A DNA stretch of 64,000 nt from the NCBI GenBank assembly GCA_017979445.1, contig CM030717.1, positions 21,811,288 to 21,875,287 of the forward strand, written 5' to 3'. Source of the stretch: Akebia trifoliata. Taxonomy: Eukaryota; Streptophyta; Magnoliopsida; Ranunculales; Lardizabalaceae. Below the pieces are notes generated by a model. That model saw only the letters and a program-made list of their open reading frames with translations, made no database searches and had not been told where the DNA came from. Below, piece after piece: positions 36,172 through 47,473 of this stretch. Position numbers and translations under genes: made by a program. Position 1 is the stretch's first letter. Each line of letters starts with the position of its first letter.

Positions 36172-37390
36172 ATGGCTTCAGAATCTGAACTTACAGAGAT
36201 TCGTAAGATCTTGGCAGCCTTTGCCAATGATATCACCAGTATAAAAGGCAAAGTGAAAATGTTAGAACAGACCTCGGAATCAACGGGCAATCCCCTAAAT
36301 GATCCAAAAGGAAAGAAGGTAGAAGAGAGACATCCACGTTAAGTCTTTGAACTCGACGGAGATGAAGAATATGTTGATGAGAACCCAATGTTAGCTAACA
36401 GAATGTCTCAGTTAGAATCAGCTATGAAGGGTATAAAGGGTATTGATGAAATTGCAGCAGGCATTGAAGCTTTGAACCGCATTCCCAGAATTCATTTGCC
36501 AGAGAAGTTTGTAATGCCGAAAATGGATAAGTTTAGTGGTATAGGGTGTGCAAAAACACATCTTAAGGTGTATGTTACTAACATGCGCACTATGGGACTT
36601 AGTGACGAACATATGACATTGTTGTTTCAGAGAACTTTATCAGGATCAGCACTACGCTGGCTAATGTCTCAAGATCCAGTTACTCTAGGCACCTGGGAGA
36701 GCATGTCAAAGGCTTTCTGGCATCAGTACAAGTACAGTACCGAGATTGAGACCTCAAGAAGGGATTTGGAAGCAACTAAACAAAAAAATGGGGAGACATT
36801 TACTGATTTCATTGGTCGTTGGAGGGCCAAGGCTGCCCAAATGTGGGATAGACCTTCGGAAAAGGAACAAGTAGCGATCATCTGAAAGAACCTCTCACAA
36901 GGATATGCTCAGCACTTAGTGGCCCAATATCTCCTTACTTTCGAGTCTTTGTTACAAGCCGGAAGCCAACTTGAGGATGCTTTTGCCTCTGGGATCCTCT
37001 CTAACTCTTCGGATAACAAGCTTAAGAAACCCTATGTTTCTAAACCTAGCACCAACCATGTCTACATAGCCAACACGTCAGCTATCCCAGCTCAACCCCC
37101 AATCCGAACTAATAACCAGGCTCACCCAAGTCAACATCGAACTCCGTGTCAATTTACCAATCTAGGGATGAGTCTCACTGTAGCTTTTCACAAATTGGTG
37201 AAAAAGGGCTTCTTACCCCTATCCAACCCCGACCTCTACCTAATCCCTTTCCAGCTGGACACAATTCTAACTTGTTCTGCGAGTTCCATCAAAACCCTGA
37301 CCATCACACGGATCGATGTATTACCTTACGCCATGCCATTCAAAACCTGATCGACAACAAAAAGGTCACAATCCTTAGCCCACCGAATGT
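36172..37390 (+). pseudogene. gag: gag of element B, broken
   Basis: The likely start is the ATG at 36172 (MASESELTEIRK); the open frame reaches further upstream to 36058 without domain content. The capsid-like part (36480-36885) includes KFSGIGCAKTHL, GSALRWL and the FIGRWRAKAAQM segment typical of Retrotrans_gag. A zinc-knuckle-like C-x2-H-x4-HH-x3-C follows at about 37277-37315 (FCEFHQNPDHHTDRC). Breaks: TAA at 36340-36342, TGA at 36883-36885, and a frame change between about 37146 and 37270. Gag would build the particle and bind the RNA. The reading is secure as a family match; this copy cannot make a full protein. Confidence 0.88.
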
Positions 37391-39322
37391 CACCACTAAT
37401 CCACTGCCTACCTATCAACCTCCACCAACTTTGAACATGGTGTCTCATACACCATTACCATTCGATCCTGTCTCTCTTATCCATCCCATCCAAAACAAAC
37501 CGCCTAGTTACCCTCTTATCGGGTTAGCCTTCACTGATGAGGTTTTCACCACAAACTATGAACCATTTGATTTAACCTCAGATGATACATATTGTTTATC
37601 CCCGCCTCAATACAGTAGCCCCGCATTCACCAGTTACCTATTGGCCCAGATGAACTTAAAAAGCCCTGTACCTTTGACAGATGAAGATCCATATGTGCTG
37701 ACTGAAGAAGATGAACCTTATCCTCTCTCCTGTGATGAAGTTAGACATATGACTCGAGGGGGAAGAGTTTTTAAGCCACAAGAACTTTGTGTTGATAATC
37801 CGGCAGCCTTGGCAAGAAAAGAAAGAGAAGATCCTATCAAAGAAAACATTGAAGAAGATAACTCCGTGATTAAACAATTGAAGAAATCAGGAGCCAATAT
37901 CTCAGTTTGGGGATTACTTATGGCTTCCACTGCCCAGTCCAAGTCTCCCTTGACACTTCTCCAGATCAGCTGGCCAACATAGTAGGGACGACCTATGTGG
38001 AAAATATATTGTCCTTCTCGGACTCCGATCTCCCAAAGGAAGGAGCAAACCACACTAAGTCACTGCACATCACAGTTGACTGTAACGGGATGAGGGTACC
38101 TCTAGTATTGATCGATAATGGGAGTGCATTGAATGTTTGCCCTTTGAAGACCGCCACTTGCCTTGAGTTTAAAACTGAAGATCTCAAGCCCACTAATCAA
38201 GGGGTTAGGGCCTATGATAATACTAAAAGGGACGTACTGGGAATTCTGCACCTTCGATTGTTCACGGGCATAGTTGAATTTCTGGCAGAATTTCAGGTCA
38301 TAGACATCCAGTCCTCCTTTAATCTGTTATTAGGAAGACCGTGGCTACACCAAATCAAAGCCATACCTTCCACGCTGCACCAGAAGGTCAAGTTTATCAG
38401 AGATGGGCTAGTGATCACTCTCCATGGAGATGCTGAAATTGTAGGGATCATAAATAGTACTGAAGCTAAGGATGAGCCGCTGCTTGAGATTCAGCCAGAA
38501 CAACAGGGAGTAGAGCTCAGTGGGTTCGAGTTTGAGAAAATATGCTCAGTCCAATGGGATCAAGCCATGAAAGAATATTTTCCAATGGAAAATACTTCTA
38601 ACTGCAATATGGCCAATATATTCAAGAAAATGAGATTTTTCCCTAGTATGGGCTTAGGCCGCAAGCAGCAAGGTATTAAAGAGGCACCAGTAATTAAAGA
38701 GGTCATTGGCACATTTGGGCTAGGATATAAGCCTACTAATGAAGATTGGGCCCAATACTGGAAGACAAAGCGAGACAAGGCAATTGCGAAAAGGCAAAGA
38801 CGCACCACAGATCTCATCAAAATGAAGTCTTATCGTAAGACCCTTAATGACTATTTTGTGAAGGAAGGAGAAGATTTCCGTTACTGTGGGTTCCCCGAGC
38901 CATTCATTGACCACATCACAGGTACTCGTCTGCCGGGGTTTGAGATCTTCTTTGGTATGGATTTGCCTGAAGAGGAAGCAAGCATAGAAGCTGAAGAGAA
39001 GAAAATTGAAGACTGGCAGTTCAATCTAGACTCCCTCAACATCGACCAGTTATTCATTGAAGATCGCAGTGTCTTGGTGTTGTCAACTGAGAAAGGGATC
39101 CCAAATCCTCAGTCTGCAATCAAACCCGTTGTAGGGTGTCTCTCTAGCTATCATGTATTACATGTCAAGACTGGGTCTGTCAGTCCCCTTAGTCCTATTC
39201 AGTCTAACATGCTAGATGAGTCATTTGTTTCTGTTGAGTCAAGTAAGTCCACTATTGCTACTAAGTTAAGTGAGTCATTCAAGTTGGCAATGAGTCCTGT
39301 TACCCCATCTTCAAGAAAATGA
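37391..39322 (+). pseudogene. Protease with G-patch-like region, element B
   Basis: A proline-rich linker runs to about 37900, where the frame changes again. The aspartic protease lies at about 38070-38350: VLIDNGSALNV with the active-site Asp codon at 38114 (D-N-G instead of D-S/T-G, which is normal in Tat elements), and LLLGRPWLH near its end. At about 38625-38720 a G-patch-like stretch follows (SMGLGRKQQG, then FGLGY). G-patch domains are known after the protease in betaretroviruses and help nucleic-acid binding there; the role here is inferred. A long acidic linker leads to RT, with another frame change near 39300. Confidence 0.82.
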
Positions 39323-39341
39323 ACGTCGGGCTCAACCTCCA

Positions 39342-42300
39342 ATGGAGGAAGTAGAGGTTATCAATCTCGGAACAAAAGAAAATCCTCAAGAGATTCGGAT
39401 TAGGATCACATTATCCCCCAATGAACGCAAAGGGATAGTAGAGTTGCTTAGAAAGTTCAAAGACGTGTTCGCGTGGTCTTATGAGGATATGCCGGGAATA
39501 AGCACAGACATTGTTCAACATAGGATTCCGTTATATCCAAATGCTCGACCCATTAAACAGAACTTCGACGTATGAAACCGGAGTGGACTCTGAAAATAAA
39601 AGAAGAAGTTATGAAGCAGATTAACGCTGGATTCTTGGAAGTAGTAGAATACCCTGAGTGGATTGCCAATGTCGTCCCGGTGCCGAAGAAGGATGGAAAA
39701 GTCAGGATGTGTGTGGACTTTAGAGATCTAAACAAAGCAAGCCCAAAGGATAGTTTTCCTTTACCACACATAGACATTCTAGTAGAAAGTACAGCAGGGC
39801 ATGCTTTATTATCCTTTATGGACGGTTTTTCGGGGTACAATTAGATAAAAATGGATCCTCGGGATATGCAAAAGACGTCGTTTATCACACAGTGGGGAAC
39901 CTTTTGCTACAAGGTTATGCCTTTTGGTTTGAAGAATGCCGGAGCCACCTATCAAAGAGCAGTCACGACGTTACTACATGACATGATACATAAAGAAGTC
40001 GAAGTCTATGTAGACGATATAATAGTCAAGTCCAAAGAACGACTGGGGCACGTTGCAGCGTTAGAGAAATTTCTCACAAGGATTCAAAAGTACAAACTCC
40101 GCCTCAACCCACAGAAATGTGTGTTTGGAGTAACTTCTGGAAAATTATTGGGATTTGTGGTCAGTCAAAGAGGGATCGAAGTAGACCCTGTGAAGATTAA
40201 AGCTATCCAAGAGATGCCACCGCCGGAAACTGAAAAGCAAATTCGAGGGTTTTTAGGCAGAATCCAGTATGTCAGTAGATTCATCGCTCAACTCACCAAT
40301 GTCTGCGAACCTATTTTCAAGCTCCTCAAGAAGAATGAACCAACAGTTTGGAATGAGCAATGTCAAAAGGCCTTCGACCAAGTCAAAGAGTATCTCCTGA
40401 ACCCACCTATTTTGGTTCCACCCACACCGGGTGAACCACTTCTTCTTTATCTGTCAGTCACAGAAGAAGCTATGGGATGCATGCTGGCACAGTATGACAA
40501 AGATACTCGAAAAGAAAGGGCTATCTACTACATCAGTAAGAAGATGTTAGAGTATGAACGAAAGTATTCAGCCTTGGAAAAAACTTGCTTGGCACTAGTA
40601 TGGGCTACTCAGAGACTTCGACACTATATGCTATCTCATTCAATTATCTTGTTATCTCGGATGGATCCTCTCAAGTATATTTTCGAGAAACCGGCACTGA
40701 CAGGAAGAACCGCACGATGGTTATTGTTGTTATCAGAGTTTGACATCACGCACGTTACACAGAAATCCATCAAGGGGAGAGCTGTAGCAGAATACTTGAC
40801 AGATCACCCAGTAGTAGAAGGATTAATGCCTATTGATCAGTTCCCAGATGAGAACATCTTACATGTTGAAGAAGAGCCTCAAAACCAAACATGGCAGTTG
40901 TATTTCAATGGAGCCGCCAATCAGAATGGGTATGGAATAGGGGCAGTCCTGTTTTCTCCGGAAGGATGCCACATTCCGATCGCTATTAAGTTAGCCTTCT
41001 CTAATACCAATAGCACAACCGAATATGAGCCATGCATCGCTGGACTTGAAGCTGCTTTGAATCTGGGCATTACAGAAATTGAAGTTTTTGGGGATTCAGC
41101 CTTGGTCATACACCAGTCATTGGAAGAATGGAAGACTAGGGATGAAAAGATGAAGCCTTATCATGAATATTTGTTAAATTTAGTGAGTAAGTTTGAAGCT
41201 ATTATGTTCCAACACATGTAAGGGGAAGATAATAGATTTGCTGATTCGTTAGCCACTCTATCTTCAATGATCCATTTAACCCCTGGCATGGAATTGAGGC
41301 CGATCATTGTTGAAGTCCAAGACAAACCTGCATATTGTTGTCAGATCAATATTGCTACTCGACTACCCGATGGAAAATCGTGGTACACAGATATTAAAAA
41401 GGTGTTGGAAAAACAAGAATTTCCAGAAGAAGCATCGAGGAAGGAACGACAAACCCTTTTAAGATTAGCATCTCAATTCATCCTGTGCGCAAGAAGTTTG
41501 TACGAAAGGTCTTATGATGGGATTCATTTATCGTGCGTCGATGAAGATCAAGCTGAACAGATAATGATTGAACTACATTCAGGAGAATGCGGCCCTCACA
41601 TGAGTGGGAAAATGTTAGCTAAGAAAATTATGAGACAAGGGTACTACTGGCCTACGATGGAAACAGATTGTCATCACATGGTCAAGACTTGCCACAAATG
41701 CCAAATACATGCAAATTTCATACATGTGCCGCCTTCTCGATTAGTTGGTCTAACTTCACCATGGCCATTCTCAGTTTGGGGAATCGACATTATTGGTAAA
41801 ATATCGCCTAAAGCATCAAATGGGCATGAATACATTTTGGTTGCTATCGATTATTTTACTAAGTGGGTCGAAGCTGCCTCTTATGCTGTCCTCACTGCAT
41901 CTCGAGTTGCAAAATTTATCCAAACGAACATCATTAGCCGGTACGGGATACCTTCGGAACTGATTTCTGACAACGGGTCACATTTCAAAGCTGAGGTTAT
42001 TACTTTGTGTTCAAAGTTTAAAATCTCACACCACAAATCATCTCCTTACCGCCCTCAAACTAATGGAGCAGTCGAAGCAGCTAATAAGAAGCTTAAAACT
42101 ATCATAAGGAAAATGTGCCAATCACATCGAGATTGGTATGAAAAACTGCCATTTGCACTATGGGCATATCGAACTTCAATTCGATCATCTACTGGAGCTA
42201 CTTCCTACTCCTTAGTGTATGGCATGGAAGCAGTCTTGCCAGTTGAAATGGAAATTCCATCTCTGAGGGTCTTGTTGGAAAGTCAATTGTCAGAAACAGA

Positions 42301-42625
42301 TTGGGTTCGCCAGCGGTATGAAGAATTGAATTTGATTGAAGAAAAACGATTGAGAGCTTTGTATCACGTGCAAGCTTATCAAAGAAGAGTTGCCCGTGCA
42401 TTTGATAAAAAGATCAATGTTCGTCGCTTACAAGTCGGGGATTTAGTACTCAAAGAAAATCAGGCACTTATCTTTGACCCTAGAGGGAAGTTCAAACCAA
42501 ATTGGGGAGGTCCGTACATCATCAAGGAGATACTACCAGGAAAAGCTGTCAGGCTTCAAGATCATGATGGAATCGAGTTACCAGAACCAACCAACCTTGA
42601 TCAAATCAAACAGAACTACATTTAA
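39342..42625 (+). pseudogene. pol: RT, RNase H, archaeal RNase H and integrase of element B
   Basis: RT runs from about 39470 to 40330 with YVDD at 40007-40018, then a gypsy-type RNase H to about 40790. The archaeal-type RNase H is at about 40890-41200; its first catalytic Asp is replaced by Asn (40907-40909), while the EYEP and GDSALV sites remain. Integrase follows: an HHCC zinc region at about 41575-41705 and catalytic D, D, E codons at 41786, 41969 and 42074, the last two 35 residues apart. No chromodomain is seen. Breaks: a frame change near 39560, TAG at 39842-39844, TAA at 41219-41221. The rest from 39572 to 42625 is one frame. Confidence 0.92.
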
Positions 42626-44012
42626 GGAAGCCATTTTTGGCCGAATCAATTTTCCTATTACCTAATTCTTTATCTCCTTTCTCAACCCCTTTGCAGCCTG
42701 TTCAAAAAGAGAAAAATTGTGCCTTTTATTTCTTAGCCTGATCACCTAGCCTAGGGGAGGGAAAAATTTGAACTACGTTTTGGTCTGATCCCAAAAATTT
42801 GGGGTACGTAGGCAACCTCAGAAGTTACTTCAGGCCCGACCACATCAAAATAAAAAAATATATATAGATTCCCCGACAAAGGAAAAATCTAAAAATAAAA
42901 AAATTCAAAAGAAAAAGAAATATCATCCAAAATGGGGAAGAAAGTTCAAGAAAATTTTTTAAATGAAATGCCACACAAGGGGCATTTGGGTTTTTGAGCC
43001 TCAAAATTCCTTTCTTTTTATGCCTAGTCCCAAGCCTACCTATAAAAGTCCTCTTAAGTACCGTGTGAAAAAGTCAAGGAGGGTAGCGAAGCATGATCAA
43101 ACAGTAATTCTAGAACTTCAGAGGAGAAGAAAAAGATAAAAAAAAATGAAGAAGCCTGCTAAGTTGAAAACCCGGAAAGGACGACTTAGGCAAAAATTAA
43201 GGCAAGCTCGCAAGGTTGAAAATCTGAAAGGACAACTTTGGCAACAATCAGAGCAAAGAAAAAAGAAAGAGCTCGCTAGATCGAAAACCTGAAAAGGCGA
43301 TCTAGGCAAAAGTTAGAGCAATAAAAAAAAAATCACAAGCTGAGAGCGGTTCGAGCTGAATAATCAAGTTCAATACTCAGCTTAAACCAGGCATAGATTC
43401 AGAAGCCACAAGTCTCTTGTCTACGATCGATCTGAAAATTCTTACTTCCCCAAGTGAACCAATGGAGAGAAGGGTGAATTCTATGATGAGTCTCAAAAAG
43501 AAATATTTTGTTCTCTTGAGCCTGACTTAAAATTTTTAATAAAATTAATCAAAATTAAAAGTTGGATCTTTATTGCGCTTGTGGTAATCAAATATTTCAA
43601 ACCTTCATACAAGGGGCATTTTTCTTTTTCCTCTAAATATGTAATTCCCCCCCTTATACTAGGGGCATTTTTTAATGATGTGTTCAATGCCATGTTTATT
43701 GTCAAACTAGGGACATTTTGTTTTTGAGCAATGCTAATCCTAAAAGATAATGAGAACTCCAAACTTAAGGTTACCCTCTTAATAGCAGTTTTTCGAAAAA
43801 CTCTTGAGGTTCAAACTCAGGTTTTAAATTTATAAAACTTTTGGATAAAACCTTGAGGTTCAAATACATGCATTTTAGATCTCACATAGGAGATAGGGCA
43901 TCTATTTAGTCCTAGATCTATTCATTCCCGGATTCAACCCCTCTTTTCCAGATTTCACTTTCAATCATTCTTTCCCAGATTTATTCCTTCATTCTCAGTT
44001 TTACTCAACCAG
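42626..44012 (+). other. 3' UTR of element B upstream of the array
   Basis: Non-coding and alignable with A 5068-6460. It contains a stem AAATGCC/GGCATTT at about 42964-42985 (also in A), the hairpin cluster at 43159-43305 and repeated AGGGGCATTT-like motifs at about 42978, 43613, 43664 and 43710, which resemble the sequence at the polypurine tract. Confidence 0.7.
43159..43305 (+). other. Cluster of three bulged RNA hairpins in the 3' UTR of B
   Basis: Hairpin 1 (43159-43189) has outer arms CTAAGTTG/CGACTTAG, hairpin 2 (43211-43240) CAAGGTTG/CAACTTTG, hairpin 3 (43276-43305) CTAGATCG/CGATCTAG. In hairpin 3 an AAAA bulge leads to an inner stem CCT/AGG capped by a GAAA tetraloop of the GNRA type. 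The arms differ between units and between A and B, mostly by compensating or wobble changes. Confidence 0.7.
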
Positions 44013-45222
44013 ATGCCGCCAAGGGTTTTCTTGGAACTATGCTCAGATACTGCCGAGGGTTTTCTCAGAACTATGCTCAGATGCTGCCAAGGGTTTTCTT
44101 GGAATTATGCTCAGATGCCGCCGAGGGTTTTCTCGGAACTATGCTCAGATGCCGCCAAGGGTTTTCTTGGAATTATGCTCAGATGCTGCCAAGGGTTTTC
44201 TTGGAACAGTGCTCAGATGCCGTCAAGGGTTTTCTTGGAATTATGCTCAGATACCGCCAAGGATTTTCTTGGAACTATGCTCAAATACCGCCGAGGGTTT
44301 TCTCGGAACTATGCTCAGATGCCGCCAAGGGTTTTCTTGGAATTATGCTCAGATGCCGCCGAGGGTTTTCTCAGAATTATGCTCAGATGCCGCCAAGGGT
44401 TTTCTTGGAACTATGCTCAGATGCTGCCGAGGGTTTTCTCGGAATTATGCACTTGGAATTATGCTCAGATGCCGCCAAGGGTTTTCTTGGAATTATGCTC
44501 AGATGCCGCCGAGGGTTTTCTCGGAATTATGCTCAGATGCCGTCGAGGGTTTTCTTAGAATTATGCTCAGATGCCGCCGAGGGTTTTCTCGGAACTATGC
44601 TCAGATGCTGCCAAGGGTTTTCTTGGAATTATGCTCAGATGCCGCCGAGGGTTTTCTCGGAACTATGCTCAGATGCCGCCAAGGGTTTTCTTGGAATTAT
44701 GCTCAGATGCCGCCAAGGGTTTTCTCGGAACTATGCTCAGATGCCGCCAAGGGTTTTCTTGGAATTATGCGCAGATGTCGCCGAGGGTTTTCTCGGAACT
44801 ATGCTTAGATGCCGCCAAGGGTTTTCTTGGAATTATGCTCAGATGCCGCCGAGGGTTTTCTTGGAATTATGCTCAGATGCCGCCGAGGATTTTCTCGGAA
44901 CTATGCTCAGATGCCGCCAAGGGTTTTCTTGAAATTATGCTCAGATGCCGCCGAGGGTTTTCTCGGAACTATGCTCAGATGCCGCCAAGGGTTTTCTTGG
45001 AATTATGCTCAGATGCCACCGAGGGTTTTCTCGGAATTATGCTCAGATGCCGCCAAGGGTTTTCTTGGAACTATGCTCAGATGCCGCTAAGGGTTTTCTT
45101 GGAATTATGCTCAGTTACCGCCAAGGGTTTTCTTGGAACTATGCTCAGTTACCGCCAAGGGTTTTCTGGGAATTATGCTCAGATGCCGCCAAGAGTTTTC
45201 TTGGAATTATTCTCAGTTTATA
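44013..45222 (+). repeat. 34-bp tandem array in the 3' UTR of B
   Basis: About 35 monomers of 34 bp, marker ATGCCGCC(A/G)AGGGTTTTCT, then (T/C)GGAA(T/C)TATGCTCAG. Two types mostly alternate: CCAAG...CTTGG and CCGAG...CTCGG, each a 5-bp stem around a GGTTTT loop. One truncated monomer lies near 44450. No stop codon occurs in most of the array in any plus frame, which yields ORFs of up to 297 codons with a 34-residue period; this follows from the repeat and is not evidence of a gene. Confidence 0.95.
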
Positions 45223-45334
45223 TTTACTTCATGCTCAGATTTTACTCATTTCCAACTCAAACTCTTTGAAATCTATCTCAGATTTTGAGTCCACACACTT
45301 GTACAGTTGTTATATCAGTTAAGGAGAATTGTTT

Positions 45335-45561
45335 TTTTAAAATTCAAGGATCTGACACTGCCAGTGAGAGTTCGCGCTAAAGGACCTGACATTTTTCTAG
45401 TTCGGGGAGAGTTTTACGCTCAATGATTCGAATACCCCGACGAATTGTTAAATCAGGCTGCAAAATGAACTGTCACTAGCTTTGGCATTCGGATATCGCA
45501 CTATCTACCAAAATAGATTTGCTATCTAGTTTGCTTCAACCCTCTTCCAAAGAGGGGCATC
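45335..45561 (+). other. Conserved 3' end block and polypurine tract of B
   Basis: Closely matches A 7590-7820. Contains the CGGGG/CCCCG stem and the hairpin CCCTCT-TCCAA-AGAGGG at 45540-45556, with the purine tract AAAGAGGGG in loop and 3' arm, four bases before the LTR. Confidence 0.72.
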
Positions 45562-47307
45562 TGTAGACACCCCATTTTTGCATCCGCCTGATTAATCAAG
45601 TCGTCAACCCGATCGCAAAGATTCCCAATGATGGATGTCTATTCCAATGCTTTATTTTGTTACCAGATATGTTTCAGAAATCCGGATGAGGTATCTCGAA
45701 CTGATAAAACTTAGAAACCACGCTACGCTAGGAAAATACGACCCCAGAAACATAGAAATCATCATCTTGCAAACCAAAAAGAAGCTTCACAATAAAAATC
45801 ACTAAATTACCAAAATACCCCTAACATCAAAACAACCCTAGAGCCTGCATTACGCTTAGGAAAACCCACTCAAATACCTAAAACAACAAATCGAAACCAA
45901 GTAAATCACTTCGCCAATTTTCACAAAATTTGACAAAATTACGAAAATACCCCTCATAAAGTTCACTATCATTTCATACAAAAAACTTCATAAATGAAAA
46001 AAACCAACATTCCCATTGAATTCCTTATGAAAAAATGATTCCAAAACATCCTAGAACATTGAAAAACGACTTAAAACGTAAAAAATCTTCTCCGAGGGCA
46101 AAATGGTAATTTCACAATTTTAATAATTAAAATTTTCGAAATTAATAAATAAATCATTAAATAATGTAAAGTGAAACATTAGTAAAATTAATTATAAAAT
46201 TTAAACCAAAAAATAGATCAATCAGGCTTTCAAGAAAAACTGTTGATGGTTCGCAAGATATTTCTTTAAGGACCCCTCCATTTTGGGGTCCAAAAAAATC
46301 AAATATATAATAGAGGGGGTTCTCCAAAAATTTAAAGTCAATCAAGAAAGACTAAAGTCAAGATATTAAAGTTAATCAAATAAGACTAAAGTCAAAATTA
46401 AAGACTAGAGTCAAGTATTAAAGTCAATCTCATAAGACTAAAGTCAAAACCTTAAATTAAAACCCTAATCTAAACTAATCAAGTCAATCTCATAAGACTA
46501 AGGTCAAAACCCTAATCTAAACTAATCAAGTCAATCTCATAAGACTAAGGTCAAAACGCTAAATCAAAACCCTAATCTAAACTAATCAAGTCAATTTCAT
46601 AAGACTAAAGTCAAAATCCTAAATTAAAACCCTAAAGACTAAGTCAAAACCCTAATTGAAACCCTAAAAGAAACCCTAATCAAACCCTAATGCTTCTAAA
46701 AACTTTATAGATAGGAGCCTCCACACCCTATTTTCGTATCAAAGAAAAAACCCTAGGAAAAGTAGGTGAAGAAGCCTCCACAACCTCTCCAAAACCCTAA
46801 TTTTGGAGCCTCTACTCCTTACCTAACACCCCTGCTTTGATTTTAGTCTTAAAAACACCCAAAAACCTCTCAAAAACATCCCAAAAATTCACAACAAATT
46901 CGAAGCACCTAGATCCAAGAATGAGATACCTTACCTCGGAGATCAGAAATCAGATCTGGAGATATAACGAAGTAAGGAATACGGTACAAGGAGCCGTTTT
47001 CACCAGATCTGAGGGAATAACACTTTTGCAGATCGAAGGTAAGCTTTTTATTTTTTAATCTAGGTTTGTCATTAGCGATGTAGATTTATTTGAGATAAGT
47101 AGAGACCGGCAATGGCCGGGCGGGGTTGGTGCCTAACACCTTCCAACCCCGTAACATGATCCCTAGATTCAGATTTGCTGTAGTAGATTAGTTCATTATC
47201 CGTTTTAGAGTCAGTTTGGTTCCTAGACCATAATAACTAGGTGGCGACTCCCAAACCTCAAGGGTCAAAAGTGGATCTGCGCACCCCGTGGATTGAGGGC
47301 GCTTTCA
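45562..47307 (+). repeat. Element B 3' LTR
   Basis: 1746 bp, from TGTAGACACCCC to GCGCTTTCA. It lacks one of the 60-bp telo-box repeats of the 5' LTR and has a mutated TATA box (TATAGATA at 46706-46713). Otherwise it is very similar to the 5' LTR. Confidence 0.95.
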
Positions 47308-47312
47308 TAGTG
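47308..47312 (+). repeat. Target-site duplication TAGTG, right of element B
   Basis: Second copy of the TAGTG at 30794-30798. Confidence 0.93.
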
Positions 47313-47473
47313 CGTCAAACTTTTCGGCAACTCAATGGCTATGATTTCAGTAGTGAATGGAGATCATTGTATTCCTCTGATAGCCTACGTAGTAGCCATG
47401 CCGATCTCATCACTCTTGATGACTTATATCTATTTTTTGATGACTTATATCTATTTTGTGATCACAAATTCTT

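Larger units (their letters stand above)
30799..47307 (+). mobile_element. Element B: full-length Tat-type Ty3/gypsy retrotransposon, 16.5 kb
   Basis: Complete: LTR 30799-32569, primer site, 3.6-kb 5' UTR, gag, protease, G-patch-like region, RT, RNase H, archaeal RNase H, integrase, 3' UTR with hairpins and a 34-bp array, purine tract, LTR 45562-47307, TAGTG duplications outside. The archaeal RNase H between RNase H and integrase and the DNG protease motif place it in the Tat group. The two LTRs are very similar by eye, which suggests recent insertion, yet the coding region has at least four stops and four frameshifts. It may therefore have been copied in trans from an already defective RNA. 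Confidence 0.95.

Noticed and set aside
44039..44932. 297-codon ORF and four overlapping long ORFs with a 34-residue repeat
   Set aside because: They arise because a 34-bp monomer without stop codons is read in rotating frames; several plus frames are open at once, and the array lies in an element 3' UTR after the integrase stop.
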